A DNA stretch of 64,000 nt. It comes from Gammaproteobacteria bacterium. Its GTDB lineage: Bacteria > Pseudomonadota > Gammaproteobacteria > Ga0077554 > Ga007554. The translations under genes and the position numbers were made by a program. The stretch spans positions 1-64,000 of the forward strand of contig JAKFXX010000019.1 of the NCBI GenBank assembly GCA_021731145.1. Direction: 5' to 3'. The first letter of the stretch is position 1. Every line of letters starts with the position of its first letter. Of this stretch, positions 37,602-46,467 are shown piece by piece. The notes beneath the pieces were generated by a model. The model was given only the letters and a program-made list of their open reading frames with translations. It did no database searches and was not told where the DNA came from.

Positions 37602-38825
37602 TTACAGTAGTTTACGGTAGTGGCGCAGATTTTTTTGAAGAAGTTGGCGCTGTTTTTTCCAGGGGTCGTCCCACGGCAGGCCGGTTTTCATGAGGGCGCG
37701 GCACAACTCAAGCTCGCCTGCGATGTCATCGAGATGGACAAACTCAGGGGCCGGGCCGTCGCGCCGTTTGCAATCGGGGCCGCCTTCAAAGCCCTGGTTA
37801 TGATAGTTGCCGAGCGGCACCGAGATGCCGATGGAGGGAAAGCCATAGGCGGTCGCGGCGGTCGCTTCACAGGTTCCGCCGTCCATGATACGGCGCTGGT
37901 GAGTGCCGGGCAGCACTTGCTCCGCCACGTCCGCGAGCACCTTGAGCGCGCCTGGGTTGAATACGGTGCGCCGGTCGCCCAGGCGCACCACGGGCCCCTT
38001 GCCTACAATCGCGCCGGGCAGTGTCCGCGAGGCTTCGAGGCTCACGCACACCACGGGCCGCCGCCCCTGACTCTGGGCGAGCCAACCCAGATCGAAATGG
38101 CCGATGGCACCGATGAAGCCAACCTCTTCAGCGCGGGTGAGCAGACCCAGAAACGGCGGTGGTCGTGCAGCGCGACGCTTGCCGAACAAGGCGAGCGCGG
38201 TGGCAACAATGGCAAATACGCCCACCAGGTCATCGGCGGCCTTGGTATAGAGTTTTTTGCCGCTGCGCCATACCGGGGCACGGAATCGAAAGCCGCCGTA
38301 CAGTGTACTGGCAGGCAAATCCAGTGGGGCATCTGCCGCTTCCGGCATCCGGCCTCTCGCGGCACCCTTCGCTATCGCTCTTCCCTGCGCGTCGATGCGT
38401 ACCTCGGCGGTGTCGATAGTGCGTTTCGAGGCGGTGAGCTTGACGCGGGCAAGCGTGCCCGATCCTGTCCAGCCGTGGCTATCGGCCAGCCACACCGATG
38501 CGCCTGTCAGATGTTTGACCGGCGCGCCGCCATGCCATTGCACCTTGAGGCGACGCGGGGCTAGCCACTCCACCCCATGAAACCCCGGGTGATCCATATG
38601 CGCGATAAATACCCGCAATGGCTCAGTACTTTTCTCCCGCACCAGACGCAGGTATTCACTTTGTGATGCCGCGCCGACGACCAGATTACCTAATGGATCG
38701 GTAAAAAACGGCACCCTCGCCTGTTCCAGCACGCGGCTCACGGTGGCGATAACGTGCTCCTCACGAAAGGGCGCGGTGGGCTGGGCGAGGATGTCCAGCA
38801 GCAAGTCGAGGTGCTGGGCCTTCAT
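37602..38825 (-). CDS. M42-family metallopeptidase
   Basis: A 407-residue zinc or cobalt aminopeptidase-like enzyme of the M42 (FrvX/TET) family. Metal ligands appear in VFIAHMDHPGFHG, KAADDLVGV, TRAEEVGFIGA (catalytic Glu and ligand Glu), SLEAS, and NYHNQGFEG. It should form large tetrahedral assemblies if it follows the family, and act on short peptides. Two starts are possible: ATG at 38825, overlapping the stop of a VapC-like relic, and GTG at 38870, which has GGGGGA six bases upstream but would add 15 residues of relic sequence in another frame. I prefer 38825 on homology. Confidence 0.8.
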   Translation of the reverse strand: MKAQHLDLLLDILAQPTAPFREEHVIATVSRVLEQARVPFFTDPLGNLVVGAASQSEYLRLVREKSTEPLRVFIAHMDHPGFHGVEWLAPRRLKVQWHGGAPVKHLTGASVWLADSHGWTGSGTLARVKLTASKRTIDTAEVRIDAQGRAIAKGAARGRMPEAADAPLDLPASTLYGGFRFRAPVWRSGKKLYTKAADDLVGVFAIVATALALFGKRRAARPPPFLGLLTRAEEVGFIGAIGHFDLGWLAQSQGRRPVVCVSLEASRTLPGAIVGKGPVVRLGDRRTVFNPGALKVLADVAEQVLPGTHQRRIMDGGTCEATAATAYGFPSIGISVPLGNYHNQGFEGGPDCKRRDGPAPEFVHLDDIAGELELCRALMKTGLPWDDPWKKQRQLLQKNLRHYRKLL

Positions 38826-38898
38826 GATGCGGTCTGAGCCCAATTCTCCACCTTCAATCCCGGATAACACATAAAATCCCCCTTGTTGTTGGTAATCA
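38822..38898 (-). pseudogene. C-terminal relic of a VapC-like toxin
   Basis: The frame MITNNKGDFMCYPGLKVENW then AQTAS and a stop matches the end of VapC proteins, which read like VTNNTKDFxRVPGLxxENW. Only about 25 codons remain. It begins right after the pteridine reductase stop and ends inside the start of the M42 peptidase gene. Confidence 0.5.
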
Positions 38899-38907
38899 TC
38901 GCTGCCG

Positions 38908-39666
38908 TCAAATACTCAACGACCGCCCGCCGTCCACCGTGAGCACATGCCCGCTGGTATAAGCGGCGTCGCGGATCAGGAACAGCACGGCTTTGGCGAT
39001 GTCTTCCGGGCTGCCTTGACGCTTGAGCGCAGTGCGGGAGAGGATGTGCTGCTTGGTCTCCTCGTCCATCCTGTTTTCCGGCCACAGGATTGCGCCTGGC
39101 GCCACGGCGTTGACGCGCACATCGGGGCCAAGCTCGCGCGCCAGGGCCTTGGTCAGCATCACCAGCCCCGCCTTGGCCAGGCTATACACCGGGTGCGACT
39201 TGAGAGGGCGGTCGGCGTGGATATCCACAATATTGACGATGCAACCGTGGTGATGCGCAAGATAGGGCGCGGCAGCCTGGGATAGAAAGAACGGTGCCTT
39301 GAGGTTAGTGCCCGTCAGATCATCCCACTGCGCCTCAGTAACGTCTCCCACCGGCGTGGGGTAAAAACTTGAGGCATTATTCACCAGCACATCGAGCCGC
39401 CCCCAGGTGTCCATGGCATGCTGCACCAGACGCGGCAGACCAGGCGTGTCCAGCAGATCGGCCTGCGCCAACACCACCGAACCCGCGCGGCGGGCGTTGA
39501 GGTCATCCCGAAGCACGTGAGCAGTGCCGGAAGATGAGCGATAGTGCAGCACCAGGTTTGCGCCCGCCTCATGCAAGATGCGTGCGGTAACCGCGCCAAT
39601 GCGATGTGCCGCGCCGGTGATCAGCGCCACCTTGCCGGTTAAATCTTCACAATTATGGCTAGTCAT
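38908..39666 (-). CDS. pteridine reductase (short-chain dehydrogenase)
   Basis: A 252-residue NADPH-dependent SDR. The cofactor motif is TGAAHRIGAVTARILHEAGA, the arginine favouring NADPH. NNASSFYPTP after the central strand is characteristic of pteridine reductases, and the catalytic YxxxK is in HPVYSLAKAGL. It likely reduces dihydrobiopterin or dihydrofolate-type pterins, acting beside or instead of FolA. Its start is divergent from trmB, and the two genes leave about 75 bases between them for both promoters. Confidence 0.85.
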   Translation of the reverse strand: MTSHNCEDLTGKVALITGAAHRIGAVTARILHEAGANLVLHYRSSSGTAHVLRDDLNARRAGSVVLAQADLLDTPGLPRLVQHAMDTWGRLDVLVNNASSFYPTPVGDVTEAQWDDLTGTNLKAPFFLSQAAAPYLAHHHGCIVNIVDIHADRPLKSHPVYSLAKAGLVMLTKALARELGPDVRVNAVAPGAILWPENRMDEETKQHILSRTALKRQGSPEDIAKAVLFLIRDAAYTSGHVLTVDGGRSLSI

Positions 39667-39741
39667 TTTTCAAGTATACTACGCCCGCGATTTTCCAAAG
39701 GCTTGGCGCGCCTCTCAAATGGCAAATTTACAGGAACTATC

Positions 39742-40434
39742 GTGACCGGCACCCCAAAGATCCGCCCTATCCGTAGCTTCGTCCTGCGCGAAGGCCGTAT
39801 GACTGACGCCCAGCGCCATGCGCTGGAGACGCTCTGGGAAAGATATGGCGTGGATGAGGGCGCGGATGCGCTGGATTTGGAGGCGCTGTTTGGCCGTGCC
39901 GCGCCATGCCATCTGGAGATTGGCTTCGGCATGGGCGACGCGCTGGCGGGTATGGGCCATGCCCACCCGGAGAATGATTATCTCGGCATCGAGGTCCATA
40001 GCCCCGGCGTCGGCAGCTTCATGCAAAAAGCGCACGCGCTGGGATTAAACAATATCCGCGTGATCAGCACCGATGCCGTTGAATTGCTTGAAAAGCGCAT
40101 ACCTGCCGCCTCCCTGGACGCGGTATACCTGTTCTTCCCCGACCCTTGGCCCAAACGCCGCCATCACAAACGGCGCATCGTCAATCCCGCCTTCGCCGCG
40201 CTGGTCGCCCGAAAACTTAAGCCCGGCGGGCGCTTCCATATGGCCACCGACTGGGCAGACTACGCCCGGCACATGCTGCAAGTGATGAGCGCCGCACACG
40301 ACTTCACCAATGTGGCAGGGGAAAAACAATACGCGCCCCGCCCGGACTACCGTCCCCTCACCAAATTCGAACGGCGCGGGCAGCGACTGGGGCATGGGAT
40401 ATGGGATATGATTTTTGAGCGCAAAAAAGCCTGA
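39742..40434 (+). CDS. trmB: tRNA (guanine-N7-)-methyltransferase TrmB
   Basis: A 230-residue enzyme making m7G46 in tRNA. LEIGFGMGDALAGM is the SAM motif, followed by YLGIEVHSPGVGSFM and the signature YLFFPDPWPKRRHHKRRIV. HMATDWADYARHM and PLTKFERRGQRLGHGIWDM complete the family pattern. A GTG start at 39742, preceded by CAGGAA, is chosen: it gives the usual length, while the longer frame from 39655 would run into the pteridine reductase promoter. Confidence 0.95.
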   Translation: MTGTPKIRPIRSFVLREGRMTDAQRHALETLWERYGVDEGADALDLEALFGRAAPCHLEIGFGMGDALAGMGHAHPENDYLGIEVHSPGVGSFMQKAHALGLNNIRVISTDAVELLEKRIPAASLDAVYLFFPDPWPKRRHHKRRIVNPAFAALVARKLKPGGRFHMATDWADYARHMLQVMSAAHDFTNVAGEKQYAPRPDYRPLTKFERRGQRLGHGIWDMIFERKKA

Positions 40435-40550
40435 ACAAACCCGCATCGCAATTCGCCAGTTATTGTATGGAAAAGGTAGAATGAGTGCCATGGAGGCGGC
40501 TCTCGCTTTTAGGTTTAACGATGCGATTCAACCATAAAGGAGTGTGATAT

Positions 40551-41651
40551 ATGAGCACGACACCAGAGAAGACTGATCTTTTTACGCCGGTTCAGGTCGG
40601 ACCCTATACGCTGCCTAACCGCATTGTGATGGCGCCGTTGACGCGCAACCGTGCGGGCGAAGGCAATGTGCCGCAACCATTGAATGTGGAGTATTACACG
40701 CAGCGTGCGACGGCGGGACTGATTATCACCGAGGCGACGCAGGTCTCGCCGCAGGGGGTGGGTTATCCCGCCACGCCTGGCATTCATAGCGCGGCTCAGA
40801 TTGAGGGGTGGCGGCGCGTAACCGATGCGGTGCATGCGCGCGGCGGAAGGATCTTTCTGCAGCTGTGGCATGTGGGGCGCATATCGCATCCCTTGCTGCA
40901 GCCGGACGGTGCTCTCCCGGTGGCGCCTTCAGCGATCAGGCCAGAGGGCCAGGCCTTTACCTACGAAGGCCCGAAAGGTTTTGTCACGCCAAGGGCGCTG
41001 GATATTTCCGAGATTCCAGGCATTATCGAACAATACCGCAGTGGTGCGCGCAATGCGCTTGCGGCGGGCTTCGATGGCGTGGAAATCCACGGTGCCAACG
41101 GTTATCTGCTTGATCAATTCCTGCGCGACGGCAGCAACCAGCGCACCGATGATTACGGCGGCCCCATTGAAAACCGTGCGCGCCTGATGCTCGAAGTGAC
41201 CGAGGCCGTATGCGCAGTGTTGGGTGCGGAGCGTGTGGGCATCCGCCTCTCGCCACTGCAACCCTTCAATGACATGCGCGACTCGAACCCAGAAGCCACG
41301 TTCAGCTATGTAGTGGAGCAGCTCAATCGCTTTGGGCTGGCCTATTTGCATGTCACGGAAATGGGTAAGGATGCGCCCGGTGCCGCAGGCCCTGCTTTTG
41401 ATCTGCACAAGCTGCGACGCATCTGGAAGGGCGTATACATGACCAATGCCGGATATGATCTGGCGAGTGCCAATGTGGCGCTGGCGGCGGGCGAGACGGA
41501 CTTGGTTGCCTTCGGTGTGTTGTTCCTCGCCAATCCTGACTTGCCGCTGCGTTTCGCCCGCAATGCGCCGCTCAACACGCCCGATCCTGCTACATTTTAT
41601 GGAGGCAGTGCCACGGGCTATACGGATTATCCGTTTTTTGAGAATGCCTGA
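40551..41651 (+). CDS. nemA: Old Yellow Enzyme family alkene reductase
   Basis: A 366-residue FMN enzyme that reduces activated alkenes, quinones or nitro compounds with NADPH. N-terminal LPNRIVMAPLTRNRA, the active-site pair in HGANGYLLDQFLRDGSNQRT, and the FMN-binding AGETDLVAFGVLFLANPDLP are typical. Thr in the MAPLTRNR loop matches the NemA group. The physiological substrate is unknown; electrophile defence is usual for the family. It stands alone with GGAGTG upstream. Confidence 0.92.
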   Translation: MSTTPEKTDLFTPVQVGPYTLPNRIVMAPLTRNRAGEGNVPQPLNVEYYTQRATAGLIITEATQVSPQGVGYPATPGIHSAAQIEGWRRVTDAVHARGGRIFLQLWHVGRISHPLLQPDGALPVAPSAIRPEGQAFTYEGPKGFVTPRALDISEIPGIIEQYRSGARNALAAGFDGVEIHGANGYLLDQFLRDGSNQRTDDYGGPIENRARLMLEVTEAVCAVLGAERVGIRLSPLQPFNDMRDSNPEATFSYVVEQLNRFGLAYLHVTEMGKDAPGAAGPAFDLHKLRRIWKGVYMTNAGYDLASANVALAAGETDLVAFGVLFLANPDLPLRFARNAPLNTPDPATFYGGSATGYTDYPFFENA

Positions 41652-41676
41652 CGATCAAGCAAGCCGGAAAAGATTA

Positions 41677-41928
41677 ATGTGGTTTCTCTACTTGATCGAA
41701 TGCCGTAACGGCGCACTCTACGCGGGGATCACCAATGATCTCGCCGCGCGGTATCAGGCACATGTTGACGGCAAGGGGGCCAAGTACACGCGAGGCAATC
41801 CACCCATGCGGCTGGTAGGCTCGAAATCTTATCCGGATCGTTCAAGCGCATCTCGCGCCGAATGGGAGATAAAGCGGCTGCCACGGCATAAAAAACCAGG
41901 CTTTCTCGATGAATCGTCCATCGCATAA
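41677..41928 (+). CDS. GIY-YIG domain protein
   Basis: An 83-residue single-domain GIY-YIG nuclease-like protein of the UPF0213/YhbQ type. YLIECRNGALYAGITNDLAARYQAHVDGKGAKYT covers the two half-motifs, with Tyr residues and the Arg intact; a conserved Glu occurs in RAEWEIKRLPRHKK. Relatives are suggested to act on damaged DNA, without a settled role. The ATG at 41677 has GGAAAAG upstream; an ATG at 41644 is also in frame. It begins 25 bases after nemA and lies 13 bases before the cytochrome gene. Confidence 0.85.
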   Translation: MWFLYLIECRNGALYAGITNDLAARYQAHVDGKGAKYTRGNPPMRLVGSKSYPDRSSASRAEWEIKRLPRHKKPGFLDESSIA

Positions 41929-41941
41929 TGGGTAAAAGATA

Positions 41942-42523
41942 ATGCGCAAACAGGGGTGGCTGAAGCTGGGCGCCGCAGGAATAATTTTCGCGGCAACCGC
42001 GTGGGGTTGCATCGGCGTGGCGGAAGAGCGATGGCGCATCAAGAATGTGCCGCCTTTAACGCCGCTGGCCGAAGACGGTATTCGTGACCCTGCCAACCCC
42101 GCCATTACCAAACTTCAGCAACCAGCGGAGGCGCTGTCCAATTTTCCGAAAGACCGGCGTGGCGAGGTGGATTGGGTAAAAACGTTACGCCAAGGCCTGA
42201 TTAATCCCCGCAAGAGCATTGATGGGGATGAGTACGGTGGCAAGGAGGTCATGCAGGAGATGGATCTCGATATCATGTTAAAAAATACCGCGCAAATGCC
42301 GTGGGTACGGTTTCCGCACCGCGCCCATACCGAATGGCTTGCGTGCAGCAATTGCCACTCGGCGATTTTCGTTCCGCAGCGCGGCGCCAATCGCATCTCA
42401 ATGGAAAAAATCCTCAAGGGGGAATTTTGCGGCCGTTGCCACGACAAGGTGTCCTTCAGCCTGTTTGTCTGCGAGCGCTGCCATAGCGTGCCGCACGAAG
42501 GCTCCGGTCCTGCCTGGTGGTAG
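41942..42523 (+). CDS. triheme c-type cytochrome, c7-like
   Basis: A 193-residue periplasmic multiheme cytochrome. A signal or anchor segment (LKLGAAGIIFAATAWGC) is followed by a linker of about 110 residues and three CxxCH heme sites: CSNCH, CGRCH and CERCH. The distal histidine-bearing stretch FPHRAHTEWLACSNCH resembles the cytochrome c7-type triheme domain. It could carry electrons to or from a membrane enzyme; no partner is next to it. The cysteine at the end of the hydrophobic stretch might allow lipid attachment but the lipobox is weak. Confidence 0.75.
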   Translation: MRKQGWLKLGAAGIIFAATAWGCIGVAEERWRIKNVPPLTPLAEDGIRDPANPAITKLQQPAEALSNFPKDRRGEVDWVKTLRQGLINPRKSIDGDEYGGKEVMQEMDLDIMLKNTAQMPWVRFPHRAHTEWLACSNCHSAIFVPQRGANRISMEKILKGEFCGRCHDKVSFSLFVCERCHSVPHEGSGPAWW

Positions 42524-42646
42524 TGAACTCTCCTGTGTCCCGCCAAGTTTGATAGATGCCTGGCAGCTTGCCGGAGGTAACACCGCATGACATCTTGCCT
42601 CCAGAGATGTATATTCTGAAAAAAGGGTGGCTTGAGGAGAAAGTTT

Positions 42647-43303
42647 ATGACTAAAGACGAAATGAAAAAAGCGGTCGCGCTGGCCGCGCTGGAGTATGTC
42701 GAGGTGGGTAGCGTTGTCGGGGTGGGCACCGGCTCCACCGCCAATTTTTTTATTGACGCCCTGGCAGGCATCAAACACAAAATCGAAGGCACGGTCGCAA
42801 GCTCGGTGGCCACTGCCGAGCGCCTGAAAGGGCATGGCATACCGGTGTTCGAGCTGAATTCCGTGAATGAGATCGGCGTCTATGTCGACGGGGCTGACGA
42901 GGCCAACCATTATTTGCAGCTTATCAAAGGCGGTGGTGGGGCGCTGACGCGCGAGAAGATTGTGGCTGCGGCCAGCAGAAAGTTCGTTTGCATTGCCGAT
43001 GAGTCGAAACTGGTCGACGTGCTGGGCGCATTCCCCCTGCCCATCGAAGTGATCCCGATGGCACGCAGTTACGTCGCGCGCGAGATCGTCAAGATCGGCG
43101 GCAAGCCGGTGCTGCGCGAAGGTTTTGTGACGGACAACGGGAACCTTATCCTCGATGTGCATGGCCTGAGCATTATGGAGCCAGCGCGGCTGGAAGCGGA
43201 ACTGAATAACATCGCAGGCGTGGTCACCAATGGCCTGTTCGCCATCCGGTCTGCCGATGTACTGCTGCTAGGTAGCGCCGAAGGCGTGCGCAAACTGACT
43301 TGA
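42647..43303 (+). CDS. rpiA: ribose-5-phosphate isomerase A
   Basis: A 218-residue enzyme of the pentose phosphate pathway interconverting ribose 5-phosphate and ribulose 5-phosphate. The signature [36 protein letters not shown] (catalytic acids), [10 protein letters not shown] and the DVHGLSI-type end are all present. The ATG at 42647 follows GAGGAGAAAG; an in-frame TTG upstream is not needed. It is about 120 bases after the cytochrome gene and seems to be transcribed alone. Confidence 0.97.
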   Translation: MTKDEMKKAVALAALEYVEVGSVVGVGTGSTANFFIDALAGIKHKIEGTVASSVATAERLKGHGIPVFELNSVNEIGVYVDGADEANHYLQLIKGGGGALTREKIVAAASRKFVCIADESKLVDVLGAFPLPIEVIPMARSYVAREIVKIGGKPVLREGFVTDNGNLILDVHGLSIMEPARLEAELNNIAGVVTNGLFAIRSADVLLLGSAEGVRKLT

Positions 43304-43446
43304 CGAATGGCTGGCGCGCCCCCTGCATCGTGTCTGTTCTGAGAGGTGTGCTATCATCCGCGCTCTGGTTAATTCCAGACCTGCTTCGCTGCGGAAGAAG
43401 AACGCAAGAATTTGTCACCCCGCCCACATAGAAAAGGAGCATCTGT

Positions 43447-44781
43447 ATGAGATATCCAAGGAAACCAAGCATGAAAAAAATCATGGTATCGGGACTGGCT
43501 GTAGGCGCAATTGCGCTGGCCTCCCATGCCCAGGCCGCCGATCTCGATGATCGCTGGTATATTGCTCCGGGGCTGAGCTACATCAAGCCCGATAAAGACC
43601 GCAGCGCCGACAACAGCCCAGGGCTTCAGCTTGGCATCGGCAAGCCAGTCAGCGAGTCGTGGAACATCGAGGCCAATCTGGTCGCGGACAACCTCGATAT
43701 GAAGAACAGCTCGGATAAATTCAAGCAGCGTGGCCTGGGCATCGACGGCCTGTATTTCTTTAACCGCGATTCTGCTTTTGCGCCCTATGCCTTGCTGGGT
43801 GCAGGCGCACTCAAAACCAGCGTGCCCAGCGGAAAAAGCACGAATCCCATGGCAAATGTCGGCTTGGGCTTCATGACCAGCCTGATAGATGACGCCTTGG
43901 CGCTGCGCGCCGACGTGCGTTACCGTTGGGATAAAGATGACAGTAGTGTTGCCAACCAGAATCGTTTTGGCGACTGGATTCTGAACCTGGGCCTCTCCAT
44001 CCCACTGGGAGCAAAGGCAATGGCTGCTGCACCAGTAGTGGCTGCGGCCCCTGTTGTCATGGCTGCGCCCAAACTGGCGGATAGCGATGGCGATGGCGTG
44101 ATCGACAGCGCAGACCGCTGCCCCAGCACCCCCGCAGGTGTCAAGGTCAATGCCCAAGGCTGCGAGCTGGATAGTGATGGTGACGGTGTAGTAGACAGTA
44201 AAGACCGTTGCCCGAACACCCCCGCAGGCGCGAAAGTGAATGCCGATGGCTGTGAGCTGGATGGTGACGGCGACGGCGTGGCGGACAGCAAGGATCGTTG
44301 CCCCAACAGCCCTGCCGGCGCGAAGGTGAATGCCGACGGGTGTGAACTGGACAGCGATGGCGACGGCGTGGTGGATAGCAAGGATCGCTGCCCGGACAGC
44401 AAAGGTGCCGCGAAAGTGGATGATAACGGTTGCGAGATCGCCGGTGTTATCGCACTCAAGGGCGTAAGGTTCCCCACCAACTCCGCGAAGCTGACGCCGG
44501 ATTCACTGGCTGTCCTGGATGAGGCCGCTGCAACCCTGGCCAAGCACAGCGACATCAAGGCGGAAGTGGCCGGTCATACCGATAACCGTGGTGTTGCTGC
44601 CAGGAACAAGATGTTGTCGCAGCAGCGTGCCGAGGCCGTGATGCACTACCTGGTGTCGAAGGGCGTGAATGCCGCGAACCTGACCGCCAAGGGTTATGGC
44701 CAGGAAGATCCGGCGGCCGACAACAAAACGGAAGAGGGACGTGTCGCAAACCGCCGTGTAGAGCTGCGCATCCAGAAGTAA
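43447..44781 (+). CDS. OmpA-family porin with thrombospondin type 3 repeats
   Basis: A 444-residue outer membrane protein. A signal peptide ends at HAQA-ADLDDRWY. An eight-stranded barrel domain (about 30-195) is followed by an Ala/Pro hinge, four calcium-binding type 3 repeats of about 36 residues (each like DSDGDGVVDSKDRCPNTPAG), and a C-terminal OmpA-like peptidoglycan-binding domain (VAGHTDNRGVAARNKMLSQQ, RVANRRVELRI). It resembles OprF-type porins. The ATG at 43447 has AAGGAG upstream; an ATG at 43471 is closer to a standard signal peptide start. The repeats give a 108-base period in the DNA at 44090-44440. Confidence 0.92.
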   Translation: MRYPRKPSMKKIMVSGLAVGAIALASHAQAADLDDRWYIAPGLSYIKPDKDRSADNSPGLQLGIGKPVSESWNIEANLVADNLDMKNSSDKFKQRGLGIDGLYFFNRDSAFAPYALLGAGALKTSVPSGKSTNPMANVGLGFMTSLIDDALALRADVRYRWDKDDSSVANQNRFGDWILNLGLSIPLGAKAMAAAPVVAAAPVVMAAPKLADSDGDGVIDSADRCPSTPAGVKVNAQGCELDSDGDGVVDSKDRCPNTPAGAKVNADGCELDGDGDGVADSKDRCPNSPAGAKVNADGCELDSDGDGVVDSKDRCPDSKGAAKVDDNGCEIAGVIALKGVRFPTNSAKLTPDSLAVLDEAAATLAKHSDIKAEVAGHTDNRGVAARNKMLSQQRAEAVMHYLVSKGVNAANLTAKGYGQEDPAADNKTEEGRVANRRVELRIQK

Positions 44782-44809
44782 TGGCCCGGCATTTTTGGGT
44801 TTGAAACTA

Positions 44810-44847
44810 AACCCCGGCTGATCCAGCATCAGCCGGGGTTTTTTTTG
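44810..44847 (+). terminator. intrinsic terminator after the OmpA-type gene
   Basis: AACCCCGGCTGA and TCAGCCGGGGTT form a perfect 12 bp stem with a TCCAGCA loop, followed by T6 or more. It ends transcription of the porin gene. The next 225 bases up to the PA2779-like gene hold no gene I can support. Confidence 0.9.
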
Positions 44848-45074
44848 GATGGTTGTAACCGCACAGCAACACGCGTGGCTGCAAATGGCAAGGATCGTAT
44901 GCCTGTCAGTCCTCGGCATTGCCAGAGGGTTGACGCATTTGGAGTGTGGCCGGATACGATTCGATGATATATTTATGAGGTTGTTTAATAAATTCGCGTG
45001 CTGGCCGATAGGAATAAGGCCGTACCTAAAGAAACAGGCTTTTATTTTAACCCTCAAACCAAGGAGAACTCTTT

Positions 45075-45479
45075 ATGGAGAAATTTCGTCGCGTCGTCAA
45101 GCCCATCAGCCACTTTGTGATCCTCGCCTTTCTCTGGCTTGGCTTTCAGCTTCCCGCCGCTCATGCGGGCATTGTAGGCACCGAAGCCCTGGTCAGTTCC
45201 GAACAGGCGCAGCAGGATCGCACGCATATTCTGAAGTTGCTGGAAAGAAAGGATGTACAGGAGCAGTTGGTGGCTTATGGCGTGGATGCGGAGCAGGCCA
45301 AGGCCCGCGTGAATAGCCTCACCGATGCCGAGATGCGCAGCCTGGCGGGCCAGATGGATCAACTGCCAGCGGGCGGCGACAGTGTGGTGGGCGTACTTTT
45401 CGCTATCTTCATCATTTTGCTGATCACAGACATTCTGGGTTTGACCAGTATTTTCCCGTTCGTTAAACACAGACGTTAA
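45075..45479 (+). CDS. PA2779 family protein
   Basis: A 134-residue protein of the PA2779 family. A hydrophobic N-terminal signal (ISHFVILAFLWLGFQL) is followed by a helical middle with LKLLERKDVQEQLVAYGVD and a C-terminal membrane segment SVVGVLFAIFIILLITDILG. The function is not known. AAGGAGAACTC before the ATG is a strong ribosome binding site. It stands 12 bases upstream of a PA2778-type peptidase, the arrangement seen in Pseudomonas. Confidence 0.82.
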   Translation: MEKFRRVVKPISHFVILAFLWLGFQLPAAHAGIVGTEALVSSEQAQQDRTHILKLLERKDVQEQLVAYGVDAEQAKARVNSLTDAEMRSLAGQMDQLPAGGDSVVGVLFAIFIILLITDILGLTSIFPFVKHRR

Positions 45480-45491
45480 TCCACTTTCACC

Positions 45492-46463
45492 ATGCCGATC
45501 ATGCAGCCGCCTGGCGCGTTCCGGGCGGCTTTTTGGCTGATAGCGGCGCTGCTCGTTACAGGGTGCGGCGCGCCCCTGCAAATCGATCATCTGCTGAAAT
45601 CACCCGATGCCATCGGGCCGCCGGTGGAGCTGAGCGCCGTTCCCTTTTTTCCACAGGAAGATTTTCAGTGCGGCCCGGCCGCGTTGGCCACAGTGCTGAA
45701 CTGGTCGGGCGCTGCCGTCACACCCGAGGCATTGGCGCCCCGGGTGTATCTGCCGGAGCGGCAGGGCAGCCTGCAAGTGGAGCTGCTTGCCGCTACCCGC
45801 CGCGCCGGGCGCATCCCATATCTCATTCAGCCCAAGCTTGAGACGCTGCTCGCGGAAGTCCGGGCGGGCAATCCGGTGCTGGTTTTACAGAACCTGGGGT
45901 TAAGCTGGTATACCAAGTGGCATTACGCCGTGGTGGTGGGGTATGACCTCCGCCAGGACGTGGTCATCCTGCGTTCGGGCCGCGAACGGCGGCATCTTGT
46001 GCCGTTCAAGCTGTTCGAACGCACCTGGAGGCGCAGCGATTATTGGGCAATGGTTGCCTTGCTCCCAGACCGCCTGCCTGCAAGCGCGGAGGAAATGCCT
46101 TATCTGCGGGCCGTTGCCGGGCTGGAGCGGCTGCAACGCTGGCAAGAGGTAAAGGTCGCTTATACCAGCGCACTGACGCGCTGGCCGGATAGCGCAGCGG
46201 CACGCATGGGGTTGGGCAACAGCCTGTATGCTATGAAAGACCTGTCCGGCGCGGAACAGGCCTACCGGCAAGTTACTCTGGCCAACCCCACTCTCGCACC
46301 CGCCTTCAATAACCTGGCTCAGGTGCTCGCCGAACAGGGCCGCCTGCAGGAAGCCGAACAAGCCGCACGGCGCGCCGTGAGCCTGGGTGGCCCGCTGCTG
46401 GCAAGCCATGAGGAAACCCTGCAACAAATACTTGTGCTCCAGTCACGGGAAAATCAGAACTGA
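45492..46463 (+). CDS. PA2778-type lipoprotein cysteine peptidase with TPR
   Basis: A 323-residue lipoprotein (lipobox LVTGC near residue 24) combining a C39-like peptidase domain and TPR repeats. The catalytic pattern is EDFQCGPAALATVLNW with the nucleophile Cys, then KWHYAVVVGYD with the His. Two or more TPR units follow from about residue 200 (YTSALTRWPDSAAARMGLGN; AYRQVTLANPTLAPAFNNLA). C39 relatives cleave double-glycine leaders. No leader-bearing substrate was recognised here, but the PA2779-like partner may be one. Confidence 0.84.
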   Translation: MPIMQPPGAFRAAFWLIAALLVTGCGAPLQIDHLLKSPDAIGPPVELSAVPFFPQEDFQCGPAALATVLNWSGAAVTPEALAPRVYLPERQGSLQVELLAATRRAGRIPYLIQPKLETLLAEVRAGNPVLVLQNLGLSWYTKWHYAVVVGYDLRQDVVILRSGRERRHLVPFKLFERTWRRSDYWAMVALLPDRLPASAEEMPYLRAVAGLERLQRWQEVKVAYTSALTRWPDSAAARMGLGNSLYAMKDLSGAEQAYRQVTLANPTLAPAFNNLAQVLAEQGRLQEAEQAARRAVSLGGPLLASHEETLQQILVLQSRENQN

Positions 46464-46467
46464 GCGG

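Noticed and set aside
44090-44440. Possible CRISPR-like array
   Set aside because: The regular spacing is due to in-frame protein repeats of about 36 residues, with no unrelated spacers.
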